The notes under the pieces are model-generated. The model ran no database searches. It worked only from the letters and a program-made list of their open reading frames with translations, and was not told the origin of the DNA. From Candidatus Accumulibacter iunctus (lineage in GTDB: Bacteria; Pseudomonadota; Gammaproteobacteria; Burkholderiales; Rhodocyclaceae): 64,000 nucleotides of DNA. The stretch spans positions 1 to 64,000 of the forward strand of contig DDUX01000154.1 in NCBI GenBank assembly GCA_002345025.1. Direction: 5' to 3'. This document shows, piece by piece, positions 17,754-26,390 of the stretch; position 1 is the first letter of the stretch, and every line of letters begins with the position of its first letter. Made by a program: the position numbers and the translations under genes.

Positions 17754-18979
17754 GCAGGGATAGCAAGGATCTGATCGTTGGACTCGACATCGGCACTTCG
17801 AAGATTGTTGCCCTGGTTGCCGAAGTCACTCCCGAGGGGCGCCTCAACGTCATCGGCATGGGCTCGCAGGAATCGAGGGGGCTGAAAAAGGGCGTCGTGG
17901 TCAACATCGAGGAGACCGTCGCCACCATCTCGCGCGTTCTCCAGGAAGTCGAGTTGATGGCCGACTGCAAGGTACGCGACGTCTACACCGGGATTGCCGG
18001 CAGTCACATCCGCAGCTTCAACTCGAACGGAATGGTGGCGATCAAGGACAAGGAAGTCACTCCGATGGATGTCGAGCGCGTCATCGAGACCGCGCGGGCG
18101 ATGCCGATCCCGGCGGACCAGGAGATCCTCCACATCCTGACGCAGGAATTCATCATCGACGACCAGGATGGCATTCGCGAGCCGATCGGCATGAGCGGTT
18201 TCCGCCTCGAGGTGAAGGTGCACATCGTCACCGGTGCGGTTTCGGCGGCCCAGAACATCGTCAAGTGCGTGCGCCGCTGCGGTCTCGAAGTCAATGATCT
18301 GGTCCTGCAACCGCTGGCTTCGAGTTGCGCGGTGCTTTCGGATGACGAGAAGGACCTCGGCATCTGCCTGATCGATATCGGTGGCGGCACGACCGACCTG
18401 GCGGTCTGGACCCAGGGGGCGATCCGTCACACCTCGGTGATTCCGATTGCCGGCGACCAGGTGACGAACGACATCGCGATGGCGCTGCGCACGCCGACGC
18501 GCGAGGCGGAAGACATCAAGCGCAAGTACGGCTGCGCGCTGGCGCATCTCGCGGACCCCGAGGACGTCCTCGACGTCGCCGGGGTCGACGACCGTCCTTC
18601 GCGCAAGCTGTCGCGGCGGGCGCTCGCCGATGTCATCCAGCCGCGGGTCGAGGAACTCTACGAACTGATCCAGGCGGAACTGCGCCGCTCGGGTTTCGAG
18701 GATGTCCTGTCGTCCGGGATCGTCCTCACCGGGGGTGCTTCGGTGATGCCGGGGATGATCGAGCTGGGCGAGGAGATCTTCCACATGCCGGTCCGCCTGG
18801 GCGTGCCGAAGTATCAGGGGGCGCTCGCCGATGTCGTCCAGAGCCCGCGTTTCGCGACCGCCTGCGGTCTGTTGCTCGAAGCCCACACGCAGCGCAAGCG
18901 CGGTCTCAAGGTACGCGAGACGCGCGATGTCAAGCAGGTGTTTGGTCGCATGAAGTCGTGGTTCGAGAAGAACTTCTAA
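17750..18979 (+). CDS. ftsA: Cell division protein FtsA
   Basis: 409 residues, an actin-like ATPase that tethers FtsZ filaments to the membrane. Phosphate-1 motif IVGLDIGTSKIVALVAE is at the N-terminus, with ICLIDIGGGTTDLAVW (phosphate 2) and GIVLTGGASVMPGM (adenosine motif) further on. The C-terminal end, FGRMKSWFEKNF, is the amphipathic membrane-targeting helix. It overlaps ftsQ and is separated from ftsZ by 67 nt. Confidence 0.97.
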   Translation: MSRDSKDLIVGLDIGTSKIVALVAEVTPEGRLNVIGMGSQESRGLKKGVVVNIEETVATISRVLQEVELMADCKVRDVYTGIAGSHIRSFNSNGMVAIKDKEVTPMDVERVIETARAMPIPADQEILHILTQEFIIDDQDGIREPIGMSGFRLEVKVHIVTGAVSAAQNIVKCVRRCGLEVNDLVLQPLASSCAVLSDDEKDLGICLIDIGGGTTDLAVWTQGAIRHTSVIPIAGDQVTNDIAMALRTPTREAEDIKRKYGCALAHLADPEDVLDVAGVDDRPSRKLSRRALADVIQPRVEELYELIQAELRRSGFEDVLSSGIVLTGGASVMPGMIELGEEIFHMPVRLGVPKYQGALADVVQSPRFATACGLLLEAHTQRKRGLKVRETRDVKQVFGRMKSWFEKNF

Positions 18980-19046
18980 GCCTGTCAGCGATGACGAGAG
19001 GCGTTCATTTGGCAGTTGGTAAACTTTTTTAGCAGAGGAGGCGACA

Positions 19047-20213
19047 ATGTTTGAAATCATCGACAAGGAACAGAATGAGCGGGATACGGTGATCAAGGTG
19101 ATCGGCATCGGCGGTGCCGGCGGCAACGCCGTCGATCACATGATCCGCGAGGGCGTAAACGGCGTGGACTTCATCACCGCCAATACCGACTCGCAGGCGC
19201 TTGGCCGCAGCATCGCCCTGCAGAAGCTGCAGCTCGGCAAGACCGGTCTCGGCGCCGGTGCCAAGCCGGAAGCCGGGAAGAGCGCAGCGATCGAGGAGCG
19301 TGAGGCGATCGCCGCGTCGCTGCAGGGTGCGCACATGGTCTTCATCACCGCCGGCATGGGCGGCGGCACGGGCACCGGCGCGGCGCCGATCGTTGCCGAG
19401 GTGGCGCGTGAACTCGGGGTGCTGACGGTTGCCGTCGTGACCAAGCCGTTCGCCTTCGAGGGCAAACGTCTGAAAGTGGCTGAAGTCGGGATTTCGGAGC
19501 TGCAGAAGCACGTCGACTCGCTGATCGTCATCCTCAATGACCGGCTGATGGACGTCCTCGGTGAGGACGTATCCATGGACGAAGCCTTCCGTGCGGCCGA
19601 CAACGTGCTGCGCAACGCGGTCGGCGGCATCGCCGAGATCATCAATTTCCCCGGGCTGGTCAACGTCGACTTCGAGGACGTGCGGACGGTCATGGGCGAA
19701 ATGGGAATGGCGATGATGGGGTCGGCAAACGCAGCCGGCGTCGACCGGGCGCGGATCGCTGCCGAGCGCGCCGTTTCGTCGCCGCTGCTCGAAGGCGTGA
19801 ACCTTTCCGGTGCCAAGGGTGTGCTGGTCAACATCACGGCCTCGCGGTCGTTGAAGATGAAGGAAGTCAACGAAGTGATGAACACCGTCCGCGCGTTTGC
19901 CGCCGACGACGCGCACATCATCTTCGGCGCCGTCTACGATGAGCAGATGGGCGAGGAGATTCGCGTCACGGTGGTCGCCACCGGCCTCGGTCAGGCACAG
20001 GCGAAGCAGCGGCCGTTCGAGGTGATCCGCAACGTCGAGCGCCAGGGAACCGGTACCGACGGACCGTTCGGCGTCGGCGCAATCGACTACGCCTCGCTCG
20101 ATCAGGTGCCGGCAATCGTCCGCAAGGGCCGCAGTGCGACCGTCGAGGCGCTGGCCAACAGCGGCGTCGACCGCTACGACATCCCGGCGTTCCTGCGCAA
20201 GCAGGCCGACTGA
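19047..20213 (+). CDS. ftsZ: Cell division GTPase FtsZ
   Basis: 388 residues. It polymerises into the Z ring. The tubulin signature GGGTGTGAAP is at residues 105-114, with IGGAGGNAVDHM near the N-terminus and the T7-loop segment NVDFEDVRTVM. The C-terminal tail DIPAFLRKQAD is the conserved peptide that binds FtsA. A strong ribosome site, GCAGAGGAGG, lies just before the ATG in the 67-nt gap after ftsA, which allows separate high-level translation. Confidence 0.98.
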   Translation: MFEIIDKEQNERDTVIKVIGIGGAGGNAVDHMIREGVNGVDFITANTDSQALGRSIALQKLQLGKTGLGAGAKPEAGKSAAIEEREAIAASLQGAHMVFITAGMGGGTGTGAAPIVAEVARELGVLTVAVVTKPFAFEGKRLKVAEVGISELQKHVDSLIVILNDRLMDVLGEDVSMDEAFRAADNVLRNAVGGIAEIINFPGLVNVDFEDVRTVMGEMGMAMMGSANAAGVDRARIAAERAVSSPLLEGVNLSGAKGVLVNITASRSLKMKEVNEVMNTVRAFAADDAHIIFGAVYDEQMGEEIRVTVVATGLGQAQAKQRPFEVIRNVERQGTGTDGPFGVGAIDYASLDQVPAIVRKGRSATVEALANSGVDRYDIPAFLRKQAD

Positions 20214-20250
20214 GCCGGTATCCCCCCACTCCTCTGCGGGAGTCGGCGTC

Positions 20251-20279
20251 TGTCCAGGCCCACCGGCCTGTGCTAGAAT
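20251..20279 (+). promoter_or_regulatory. Putative lpxC promoter
   Basis: TGTCCA at 20251-20256, a 17-nt spacer and TAGAAT at 20274-20279, about 28 nt upstream of the lpxC start. The -10 is good, the -35 poor (3 of 6). The position between ftsZ and lpxC fits the known independent transcription of lpxC. Confidence 0.45.
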
Positions 20280-20307
20280 CAGCCGATTCCCTCTTTTTTT
20301 CAGACAC

Positions 20308-21237
20308 ATGTTGAAGCAACGAACACTCAAGGCGGTGGTCAGTGCGGCTGGCGTCGGGCTCCATTCCGGCATCAAGGTGAACATGCGCCTGCGCCCGGCT
20401 GCTCCAGGAACGGGCATTGTCTTTCGCCGTATCGATCTCGATCCCGTGGTTGACCTGCCGGCATCGGCATTGCTCGTCACCGACACGCGCATGTGCTCGT
20501 GCGTCGAACGTGACGGCGCCAAGGTCGGTACCATCGAGCACCTGATGTCGGCTTTTGCCGGCCTCGGGGTCGACAACGTTTTCGTCGACATCGATGCTGC
20601 CGAGCTGCCGATCCTCGACGGGTCGGCATCGCCCTTCGTTTTCCTGATCCAGTCGGTTGGTATCGAGGAGCAGCCGGTTGCCAAGCGCTTCATCCGCATC
20701 AAGACGCCGGTCGAAGTGCGCGAGGACGATCCCGCTGGGGAAAAATGGGCCCGGCTCGATCCCCATGACGGCTTCCGGCTGTCGTTCTCGATCGGCTTCA
20801 ACCACCCGGCGATCGATCGTACCGGGCAGCAGGTGACCATTGATTTTGCCGAGCACTCGTACGTGCGTGAGGTGGCGCGGGCGCGTACCTTCGGATTCAT
20901 GCAGGAGGTCGAGTGGTTGCACGAGAACGGCCTGGCACAAGGGGGTGGCCTCGAAAACGCCGTCGTGCTCGACGAATATCGCGTGCTCAACGCCGACGGC
21001 CTGCGTTACAACGACGAGTTCGTCAAGCACAAGGTCCTCGACGCGATCGGTGACCTCTACCTTCTCGGTCATCCGCTGCTGGCGGCGTTCAGCGCGCACA
21101 AGTCGGGACACGCTCTGAACAACCTGCTCGCCCGCAAGCTGCTGGCCAGCCCGGAAGCCTGGGAGTATGTCAGTTTTGAAAACAGCGAACTCGCGCCGCG
21201 GGCCGTAGCGCGCTGGCTGGCAGCGCCGGCGTTCTGA
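20308..21237 (+). CDS. lpxC: UDP-3-O-acyl-N-acetylglucosamine deacetylase
   Basis: 309 residues from the ATG at 20308 (MLKQRTLK, the usual beginning). Zinc enzyme for the committed step of lipid A synthesis. Zinc ligands are recognisable: H78 in TIEHLMSAF, and the histidine and aspartate of HKVLDAIGDLYLLG; the catalytic histidine is in HKSGHALNN. ELPILDGSASPFVF is a further family block. Its presence shows an LPS-bearing, Gram-negative envelope. It closes the dcw cluster. Confidence 0.97.
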   Translation: MLKQRTLKAVVSAAGVGLHSGIKVNMRLRPAAPGTGIVFRRIDLDPVVDLPASALLVTDTRMCSCVERDGAKVGTIEHLMSAFAGLGVDNVFVDIDAAELPILDGSASPFVFLIQSVGIEEQPVAKRFIRIKTPVEVREDDPAGEKWARLDPHDGFRLSFSIGFNHPAIDRTGQQVTIDFAEHSYVREVARARTFGFMQEVEWLHENGLAQGGGLENAVVLDEYRVLNADGLRYNDEFVKHKVLDAIGDLYLLGHPLLAAFSAHKSGHALNNLLARKLLASPEAWEYVSFENSELAPRAVARWLAAPAF

Positions 21238-21241
21238 TCGC

Positions 21242-21430
21242 ATGTGGCTGCTGCGCCTGCTCGCCGTCCTGACGGTGCTGGCAGTGGCCGCCGGGCTCGT
21301 GCTCTTCGTCTGCACCCGCGACAGGCGCTACCTGAGCTTCTCGTGGCGGCTCTTTCGCTACTCGCTGCTCGTCGCGCTGCTGGTCTTCGCGCTGATGATC
21401 ATCGAGCGGGTCGCCGTCATTCCTGTTTAA
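21242..21430 (+). CDS. Small membrane protein, hypothetical
   Basis: 62 residues with two hydrophobic helices (about 3-25 and 40-57) separated by a basic, aromatic loop (CTRDRRYLSFSWRLFRY). It begins 4 nt after lpxC, so it is probably co-transcribed. The pattern resembles small uncharacterised inner-membrane proteins of betaproteobacteria; no function can be given. Confidence 0.6.
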   Translation: MWLLRLLAVLTVLAVAAGLVLFVCTRDRRYLSFSWRLFRYSLLVALLVFALMIIERVAVIPV

Positions 21431-21451
21431 TGTGAAAGTCGCATCAGCGAC

Positions 21452-22006
21452 TCACGAATCTCCCTTCTCCCGCGCGCGGGAGAAGGGCCGGGGATGAGGG
21501 AAACGGTCATGACTTTCATCATCCGGGGTATCTCGACAGTCATGACCGTTAGCCGAACGCGCCAGAAGATGCTCGACCGCCTCGCGCAGGGGCGACGCGG
21601 GCAGTGATTCGCGCAGGGCCGCGAGCCGTTCGCGGCTGCCGGCAGTGAGCGGCTCGCGCTGCGGATTTCTTGCCGGGGCGGGTGGCTGAACGGCGTGAAC
21701 CCGGATCTGCAGGCCACGGCAATCGATACCCCGGTGCGTGAGTTCGCCCGCCAGTGTCGGTGCCAGTTGGCGCAGTTTCGCCGCCACCGCCCCGCTCTGC
21801 GCGTGAATGACCAGCATGCCCGACTTGAAGTTGGCTACGCTGCTGGCCTGCGCGAGGTGCGACGGCGCGACGTTGCGGTAGATTTCGCCCAGGCGCAGCA
21901 ACAGCTGCGCGTGCGCCATGACCTTTTCGGCACCATCGGGGGCTGCGAGAAAGCGCTGCAGGGTGTCGGCCATGCGGTAGGGCTTCAGCGAAAACGGAGC
22001 GGCCAT
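21452..22006 (-). CDS. DUF721 (DciA-like) family protein
   Basis: 184 residues. The block from about residue 12 (MADTLQRFLAAPDGAEKV) to IRVHAVQP carries the DUF721 pattern, including LRLGEIYRNVAPSHLAQAS and a KLRQLAPTLAGEL segment. Some members of the family (DciA) load the replicative helicase DnaB, but others are unassigned, so the role is inference. The C-terminal 15 or so residues (PHPRPFSRAREKG) are encoded by a dispersed-looking palindromic repeat at 21462-21487 and look like a late addition to the gene. Either M1 or M12 may be the start. Confidence 0.7.
   Translation of the reverse strand: MAAPFSLKPYRMADTLQRFLAAPDGAEKVMAHAQLLLRLGEIYRNVAPSHLAQASSVANFKSGMLVIHAQSGAVAAKLRQLAPTLAGELTHRGIDCRGLQIRVHAVQPPAPARNPQREPLTAGSRERLAALRESLPASPLREAVEHLLARSANGHDCRDTPDDESHDRFPHPRPFSRAREKGDS
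21462..21487 (+). repeat. Perfect 26-bp palindrome (REP-like) at convergent gene ends
   Basis: Two 13-nt arms (CCCTTCTCCCGCG and its exact complement) abut with no loop, between the small membrane protein gene and the DUF721 gene, which converge here. It lies inside the last codons of the DUF721 frame. Such CTTCTCCCG...CGGGAGAAG elements are often dispersed through proteobacterial genomes; only one copy is in this window. It could also act as a terminator stem, but lacks a T run. Confidence 0.65.
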
Positions 22007-22066
22007 GCTAACCCTTCTGCCCGGAACCTGGCAATCGCCGCAGCCGCAGCCGACCAGCGCAGCCGG

Positions 22067-22609
22067 TCACGGTGCCGGCGGCAGCGACGGCTGCCGGGGC
22101 GCGCGCTCATAGACGACGAAGTCGAAGTCGGGAGCGTTGTCGTCACTGGCGGCAGCCAGAGGATTGACCCGGCCAGCCCGGCGCGACACCTCCTGCCATT
22201 GTCCGGGTGGCAGCTCGGGGAAGAAGGCATCGCCCCGGGCTTCAGCGGCAACCTCGGTCAGGTAGAGGCGTTGGGCCATCGGCAGGGTCTGCCGATACAG
22301 CTCGGCGCCGCCGATGATGAACACCTCGCCGGCGGTGCGCGCGAGATCGAGTGCCTCGGCGATCGACGTTGCCGGGCTGGCGCCGCCGGGGCGGTAGGCA
22401 GGATTCCGGCTGACGACGATGTTGTGCCGACCCGGCAGAGGACGAAAGGCATCCGGTAGCGATTCCCAAGTCTTTCGGCCCATGATCACCGGCTTGCCGC
22501 TGGTCGTCGCGCGAAAATGGCGCATGTCCTCAGGCAGGTGCCAGAGCAACTGCTGCTGTCGGCCGATGACCCGGTTCCTCGCGACGACGGCAATCAGCGA
22601 GATCATCAC
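22067..22609 (-). CDS. folA: Dihydrofolate reductase
   Basis: 180 residues. It reduces dihydrofolate with NADPH, regenerating the cofactor consumed by ThyA encoded just upstream. Family motifs are VVARNRVIGRQQQLLWHLPEDMRHFR (proton-donor Asp in LPEDM), PVIMGRKTWESLP and FIIGGAELYRQTLP. The C-terminal tail beyond YERAP is proline-rich and not conserved. Start is M1 at 22609 or M2 at 22606. It follows thyA with a 6-nt gap, an operon found in many bacteria. Confidence 0.96.
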   Translation of the reverse strand: MMISLIAVVARNRVIGRQQQLLWHLPEDMRHFRATTSGKPVIMGRKTWESLPDAFRPLPGRHNIVVSRNPAYRPGGASPATSIAEALDLARTAGEVFIIGGAELYRQTLPMAQRLYLTEVAAEARGDAFFPELPPGQWQEVSRRAGRVNPLAAASDDNAPDFDFVVYERAPRQPSLPPAP

Positions 22610-22615
22610 GACGGT

Positions 22616-23437
22616 CTAGACGGCGACGGGTGCGGCGATGTGCGGGTGCGGATCGTAGCCATCGAGTTCGAAGTCGTCGAAGCGGAAGCCGAAGAGGTCG
22701 GTGACCGCTGGGTTCAGCCGCATCTGCGGCAGATGGCGCGGCTCTCGCGTCAATTGGCGGCGCGCCTGTTCGAAATGGTTGCTGTACAGATGTGCGTCGC
22801 CGAGGGTGTGCACGAAGTCGCCAGCGCGATAGCCGCAGACCTGCGCCAGCATCAGCGTCAAGAGTGCGTAGGAAGCGATGTTGAAGGGAACACCGAGAAA
22901 GATGTCGGCGCTGCGCTGGTAGAGCTGGCACGAGAGGCGCGGGCGCCGGTCGTCGTCGGCAGCCGCTGCCGGTGCGACATAGAGCTGGAAGAGTGCATGG
23001 CACGGCGGCAGCGCCATCCGCTCGACGTCGCCGGGGTTCCAGGCGGTGACCAGATGCCGGCGCGAGTCGGGATGGTGCCGCAGTCCGTCGACGAGTTGGA
23101 CCATCTGGTCGATCTGGCGGCCGTCGGCAGTCTGCCAGTGGCGCCACTGGTGGCCATAAACCGGCCCGAGATCGCCGTTGGCGTCGGCCCATTCATCCCA
23201 GATGCGAACACCGTTCTCGTGCAGGTAGCGGATGTTCGTCTCGCCGCGAAGGAACCACAGCAGCTCGTGGATGATCGAGCGCAGGTGAAGTCGCTTGGTT
23301 GTCAGAAGGGGGAAACCGGCGTCCAGGTCGAAACGCATCTGCCAGCCGAATACCGAGAGCGTACCGGTGCCCGTACGGTCGCCCTTCACGCAGCCCCTGT
23401 CCAGCACGTGCTGCATCAAATCCAGATACTGCCGCAT
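22616..23437 (-). CDS. thyA: Thymidylate synthase
   Basis: 273 residues from the ATG at 23437 (MRQYLDLMQHVLDRG); an upstream extension in the same frame is not conserved. It methylates dUMP to dTMP. The nucleophile is C146 in PPCHALFQLY, with DRTGTGTLSVFG, RGETNIRYLHENG, VYGHQWRHW and QRSADIFLGVPFNIASYALL as family blocks. An insertion of about 9 residues (AAAADDDRR) follows FQLYV compared with the 264-residue E. coli enzyme, a variant seen in some proteobacteria. Confidence 0.97.
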   Translation of the reverse strand: MRQYLDLMQHVLDRGCVKGDRTGTGTLSVFGWQMRFDLDAGFPLLTTKRLHLRSIIHELLWFLRGETNIRYLHENGVRIWDEWADANGDLGPVYGHQWRHWQTADGRQIDQMVQLVDGLRHHPDSRRHLVTAWNPGDVERMALPPCHALFQLYVAPAAAADDDRRPRLSCQLYQRSADIFLGVPFNIASYALLTLMLAQVCGYRAGDFVHTLGDAHLYSNHFEQARRQLTREPRHLPQMRLNPAVTDLFGFRFDDFELDGYDPHPHIAAPVAV

Positions 23438-23613
23438 GTTTCGTGTCTGTCGATCGCCCAGCCGGCATTGTAAGCGATGGCGGGGCGCGTGCCCGTTTCC
23501 TGGTAGCGGCCGCGACGTGGCGTCGGGATCGCGTGCGTCCGCCGCGCGGATTGCCGGCATGCATTACAATGGTGCGTCTCCCCTTGGCGATCCGTGACGA
23601 GGCTGGCTCCTTG

Positions 23614-25143
23614 ATGATTCTGAACCTGTTCCCGCAGCGTCCCGACCATCCGCTGGCCGATGGCAAGGAGTTGAAGCGGATCATCGCCGAACTGCTGGTT
23701 GAGAGGCCGGGAAACGCCGTCGACGAAGTGACGAGCTGGTTCGAATCGCTCAAGCATGCCAGCAACTTCCGCGTCGATCGTTACTTCGATGTCCTGCGCC
23801 AGCTCGATGAGGCCGCCCAGCCGCATCTGCGTCGGCTCGCCCGGGACTATGTACAGTCGCCCCACCTGTCGCCGGCCGAGCAGGGGCGCATCTGGACGCG
23901 CTGCCACGCTTTCTGGAGCGAGGTCGCGGCGAGCTATTCCCTGTGTCTGGCGCGTGCGCGGCTCAACTCGACGAGCAAGGGCAGCGAGGCACTGAAGGCG
24001 TCTCTGCCGCTGGCGGAAGCGCGCCTGCTGGCAGCACGCCGCTGCCAGCTCAAGTGGCGCGCCTACCGCTATGTCGCGGCCGGCGCCGAGCTTTGGCAGA
24101 GCCTGGGTGCGAGCTGTCTGGCTGCGGAGCAGGCTGGCTACGCGCAGAAGTCGCTGCAGCTCTATCCGGGACAACACGGACTGAGCAACGTCCAGCAGCA
24201 GTACATCCACGCGCTGGTCCTAGGCGCATCGTCGATGGACGGCCTCGCGCCGGAGCAGATCGAACTGGCGGATCGGTTGATCGCTCACTTTCTGTCCGCT
24301 TTCGTCCTCGCGGCAGTGCCACGCTCGGATAGTGTCTATTGGGTCGACGCCGCCACCGGCGACCCGCCGGCACCGCTGAGCCGTCGTCCGGCCGTACTGC
24401 GGCCCAGCCTGCGTTATCTCTCTCCCGGGCCGGCACTGGCGGCGCTCAACGAGCTGATCCACCGTGTCGAACATGGAGAGCTGCCGGCCGATCTCAACCT
24501 TGGCGGCGAGTATCCGCCGAAGGTAGTGCTCGCGGTGCTGCGCCACCTGCGTCCGTACTGGGCGCTGCAGCCACCACAGCGGCGTCACCGGCGACACGCC
24601 GTCAGGACGCAGATGACCGTGCTCGAGGGCTTCGAGCAGTGCTACATGGTCTTCGCCGGGGCCACGCTGCACCTGCAGGGGGACGCCGCCCGGCAACAGT
24701 GGCTGGTGGACAACATCAGCCTTGGTGGCTTTCGGGCCCTCCTGGACGCTTCGCCCGAGGGCAGCGTCCGGCTGGGCGCCCTGCTCTGCATGCAGGCGGA
24801 AGGGGCTGACAACTGGCTCCTCGGCGTTGTCAGGCGACTCGGAGTGCTGCCGGATGGCGTTGCCAGCGTTGGCGTGCAGGTACTTTCGCGGCGAGCGAGA
24901 AGCGTCGATCTGCGGCCACGGCGCAGCGGTTTTGCTGCCGCGGTGGCCATCCCCGGCATCTGCCTCGGTGAACACGGCGACGCGGGCGTGCTGCGAATCG
25001 TCCTGCCGCCGGGCGGTTTCCAGGTGCGCGAAAGCCTCGACCTGAGCCTGGATGGCCAGCTCAGTGTGCTCGTCCCGCTGGAAGTCGAGGAAGGTGGCGC
25101 CGACTTCGAGATTGCCCTCTTTCGCCAGCAGGGGGGCGCCTGA
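23614..25143 (+). CDS. Uncharacterised protein with a PilZ-like C-terminal region
   Basis: 509 residues from the ATG at 23614 (MILNLFPQRPDHPLADGKEL); the frame is open further upstream, so the start is uncertain. I do not recognise the family as a whole. The N-terminal 350 residues look all-helical, with repeated Leu/Ala/Arg patterns. From about residue 340 the sequence turns beta-rich, and the segment WLVDNISLGGFRALLD followed 30 residues later by LLGVVRRLG resembles the (D/N)xSxxG strand and following strands of PilZ c-di-GMP domains. The upstream RxxxR that would bind c-di-GMP may be among the basic residues RRHRRHAVR. No signal peptide or membrane helix. It is transcribed divergently from thyA. 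Cytoplasmic c-di-GMP or scaffold role is inference only. Confidence 0.65.
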   Translation: MILNLFPQRPDHPLADGKELKRIIAELLVERPGNAVDEVTSWFESLKHASNFRVDRYFDVLRQLDEAAQPHLRRLARDYVQSPHLSPAEQGRIWTRCHAFWSEVAASYSLCLARARLNSTSKGSEALKASLPLAEARLLAARRCQLKWRAYRYVAAGAELWQSLGASCLAAEQAGYAQKSLQLYPGQHGLSNVQQQYIHALVLGASSMDGLAPEQIELADRLIAHFLSAFVLAAVPRSDSVYWVDAATGDPPAPLSRRPAVLRPSLRYLSPGPALAALNELIHRVEHGELPADLNLGGEYPPKVVLAVLRHLRPYWALQPPQRRHRRHAVRTQMTVLEGFEQCYMVFAGATLHLQGDAARQQWLVDNISLGGFRALLDASPEGSVRLGALLCMQAEGADNWLLGVVRRLGVLPDGVASVGVQVLSRRARSVDLRPRRSGFAAAVAIPGICLGEHGDAGVLRIVLPPGGFQVRESLDLSLDGQLSVLVPLEVEEGGADFEIALFRQQGGA

Positions 25144-25155
25144 GCCGGACCGGCA

Positions 25156-25752
25156 TCAGGCGGCTGGCGATCGCTGCGCCGATTTCGGCCGGAAGGCCTT
25201 GACGATCTCGGCGCGCGTCTCGATGTAAGGGCCGCCCAGCAGGTCGATGCAATACGGAATGGCGGCAAAGATGCCGTTGACCCGCACGCTGCCATCGGCG
25301 GCCCTGAGCCCTTCGAGTGTTTCGCGGATCGCTTTCGGCTGCCCGGGCAGGTTCACGATCAGCGCTTGGCGACGGATGACCGCGACCTGGCGCGAGAGGA
25401 TCGCTGTCGGCACGAAGTTCAGACTGATGCGCCGCATTTCCTCGCCGAAACCGGGCATCAGCCTGTCGGCAACGGCCAGCGTCGCTTCCGGAGTCAGATC
25501 GCGAGCGGCGGGTCCGGTGCCGCCGGTGGTCAGCACGAGATGACAGCCGACGCGGTCGACGAGGTCGATCAGTGTCTGCTCGATCGACCCGCGATCATCG
25601 GCGATCAGGCGTCGCTCGCTTCGCCATCGACTGCTCAGGGCAAGGCGCAACCAGTCGTCGAGAGCCGGTAGCCCCTGATCCTGGTAAACGCCCTGTGAAG
25701 CGCGATCACTGATCGACACCAGGCCGACCAGGAGTTCCTCACTGCTGTCCAT
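25156..25752 (-). CDS. mog: Molybdopterin adenylyltransferase (MogA-like)
   Basis: 198 residues from the ATG at 25752. It activates molybdopterin by adenylylation before molybdenum insertion. The MoCF_biosynth signature is clear: VGLVSISDRASQGVYQDQG at the N-terminus, LVLTTGGTGPAARDLTPEAT (substrate loop) and FVPTAILSRQVAVIRRQALIVNLPG. Length and the SISDRAS start match MogA better than MoaB. Its start lies 14 nt inside the end of the darP gene, so the two are translationally coupled. Confidence 0.93.
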   Translation of the reverse strand: MDSSEELLVGLVSISDRASQGVYQDQGLPALDDWLRLALSSRWRSERRLIADDRGSIEQTLIDLVDRVGCHLVLTTGGTGPAARDLTPEATLAVADRLMPGFGEEMRRISLNFVPTAILSRQVAVIRRQALIVNLPGQPKAIRETLEGLRAADGSVRVNGIFAAIPYCIDLLGGPYIETRAEIVKAFRPKSAQRSPAA

Positions 25753-26296
25753 CGTTCCCGTCACTGTTCGCTGCGACCCTTTCCTGTTCGATTTCCCGCA
25801 GCAGCCGAAACAACGCGCGATAGCTGCGTGGTGCTTTGCCCTGCGCCTGCTCGGCGAGCGCTGCCCGCCGCAGCGAGCGAAGCTGCTGCAGGTCGGCCGA
25901 CGGCGAGCGGCCGGCGATGGTGAACAGCAGTTGCTCATCGGCGAGCAGTTCGCTGCGCAGGCGCTCGACGCGGTGCAGCAGCGCCGTCTCGTCGGCGGAC
26001 TCGCCGCGCGCCGCCGCCAGGACCTCGCGAATCGGCTGTGGGTCCACATCCCGCATCAGGCGGCCGATATACTGCATCTGCCGGCGCCGTGCGTCGTCGT
26101 GACGCGCCATGCTGCGCGCCTGGTCGATCGCCAGCCGCAGGTCGTCGGGCAGCTCGACCTGGCGCAGGCGGTCGATGGGCAGCGCCACGAGTTCCTCGCC
26201 GAGTCCCTGCAGTTCGGTCATGGCGCGCTTGCGCTGCGTCTTCGACGGCGGTTGCGGATCTTCCTGGGAATCGGCTGCTGTGGTGTGGCTGTTCAT
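25739..26296 (-). CDS. darP: Dual-action ribosomal maturation protein (DarP/YjgA family)
   Basis: 185 residues, acidic and highly helical, matching the DUF615/YjgA family: SKTQRKRAMTELQGLGEELVALP near the N-terminus, then LPDDLRLAIDQARSM, RRRQMQYIGRLMRDVD and LRSLRRAALAEQAQGKAPRSYRALFRLLREI towards the end. The E. coli protein binds late 50S precursors and aids maturation. It is divergent from pmbA, a pairing widespread in proteobacteria, which strengthens both calls. Confidence 0.95.
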   Translation of the reverse strand: MNSHTTAADSQEDPQPPSKTQRKRAMTELQGLGEELVALPIDRLRQVELPDDLRLAIDQARSMARHDDARRRQMQYIGRLMRDVDPQPIREVLAAARGESADETALLHRVERLRSELLADEQLLFTIAGRSPSADLQQLRSLRRAALAEQAQGKAPRSYRALFRLLREIEQERVAANSDGNDGQQ

Positions 26297-26390
26297 TGGC
26301 GCTGTGCGATGGTTGTCGAGGGCGGCTGGTCGGCCGGGCGGCTGCGCCGTGAGCTGCTATGATAACGGCTTTTCCCGCCGGCCAGACCCC

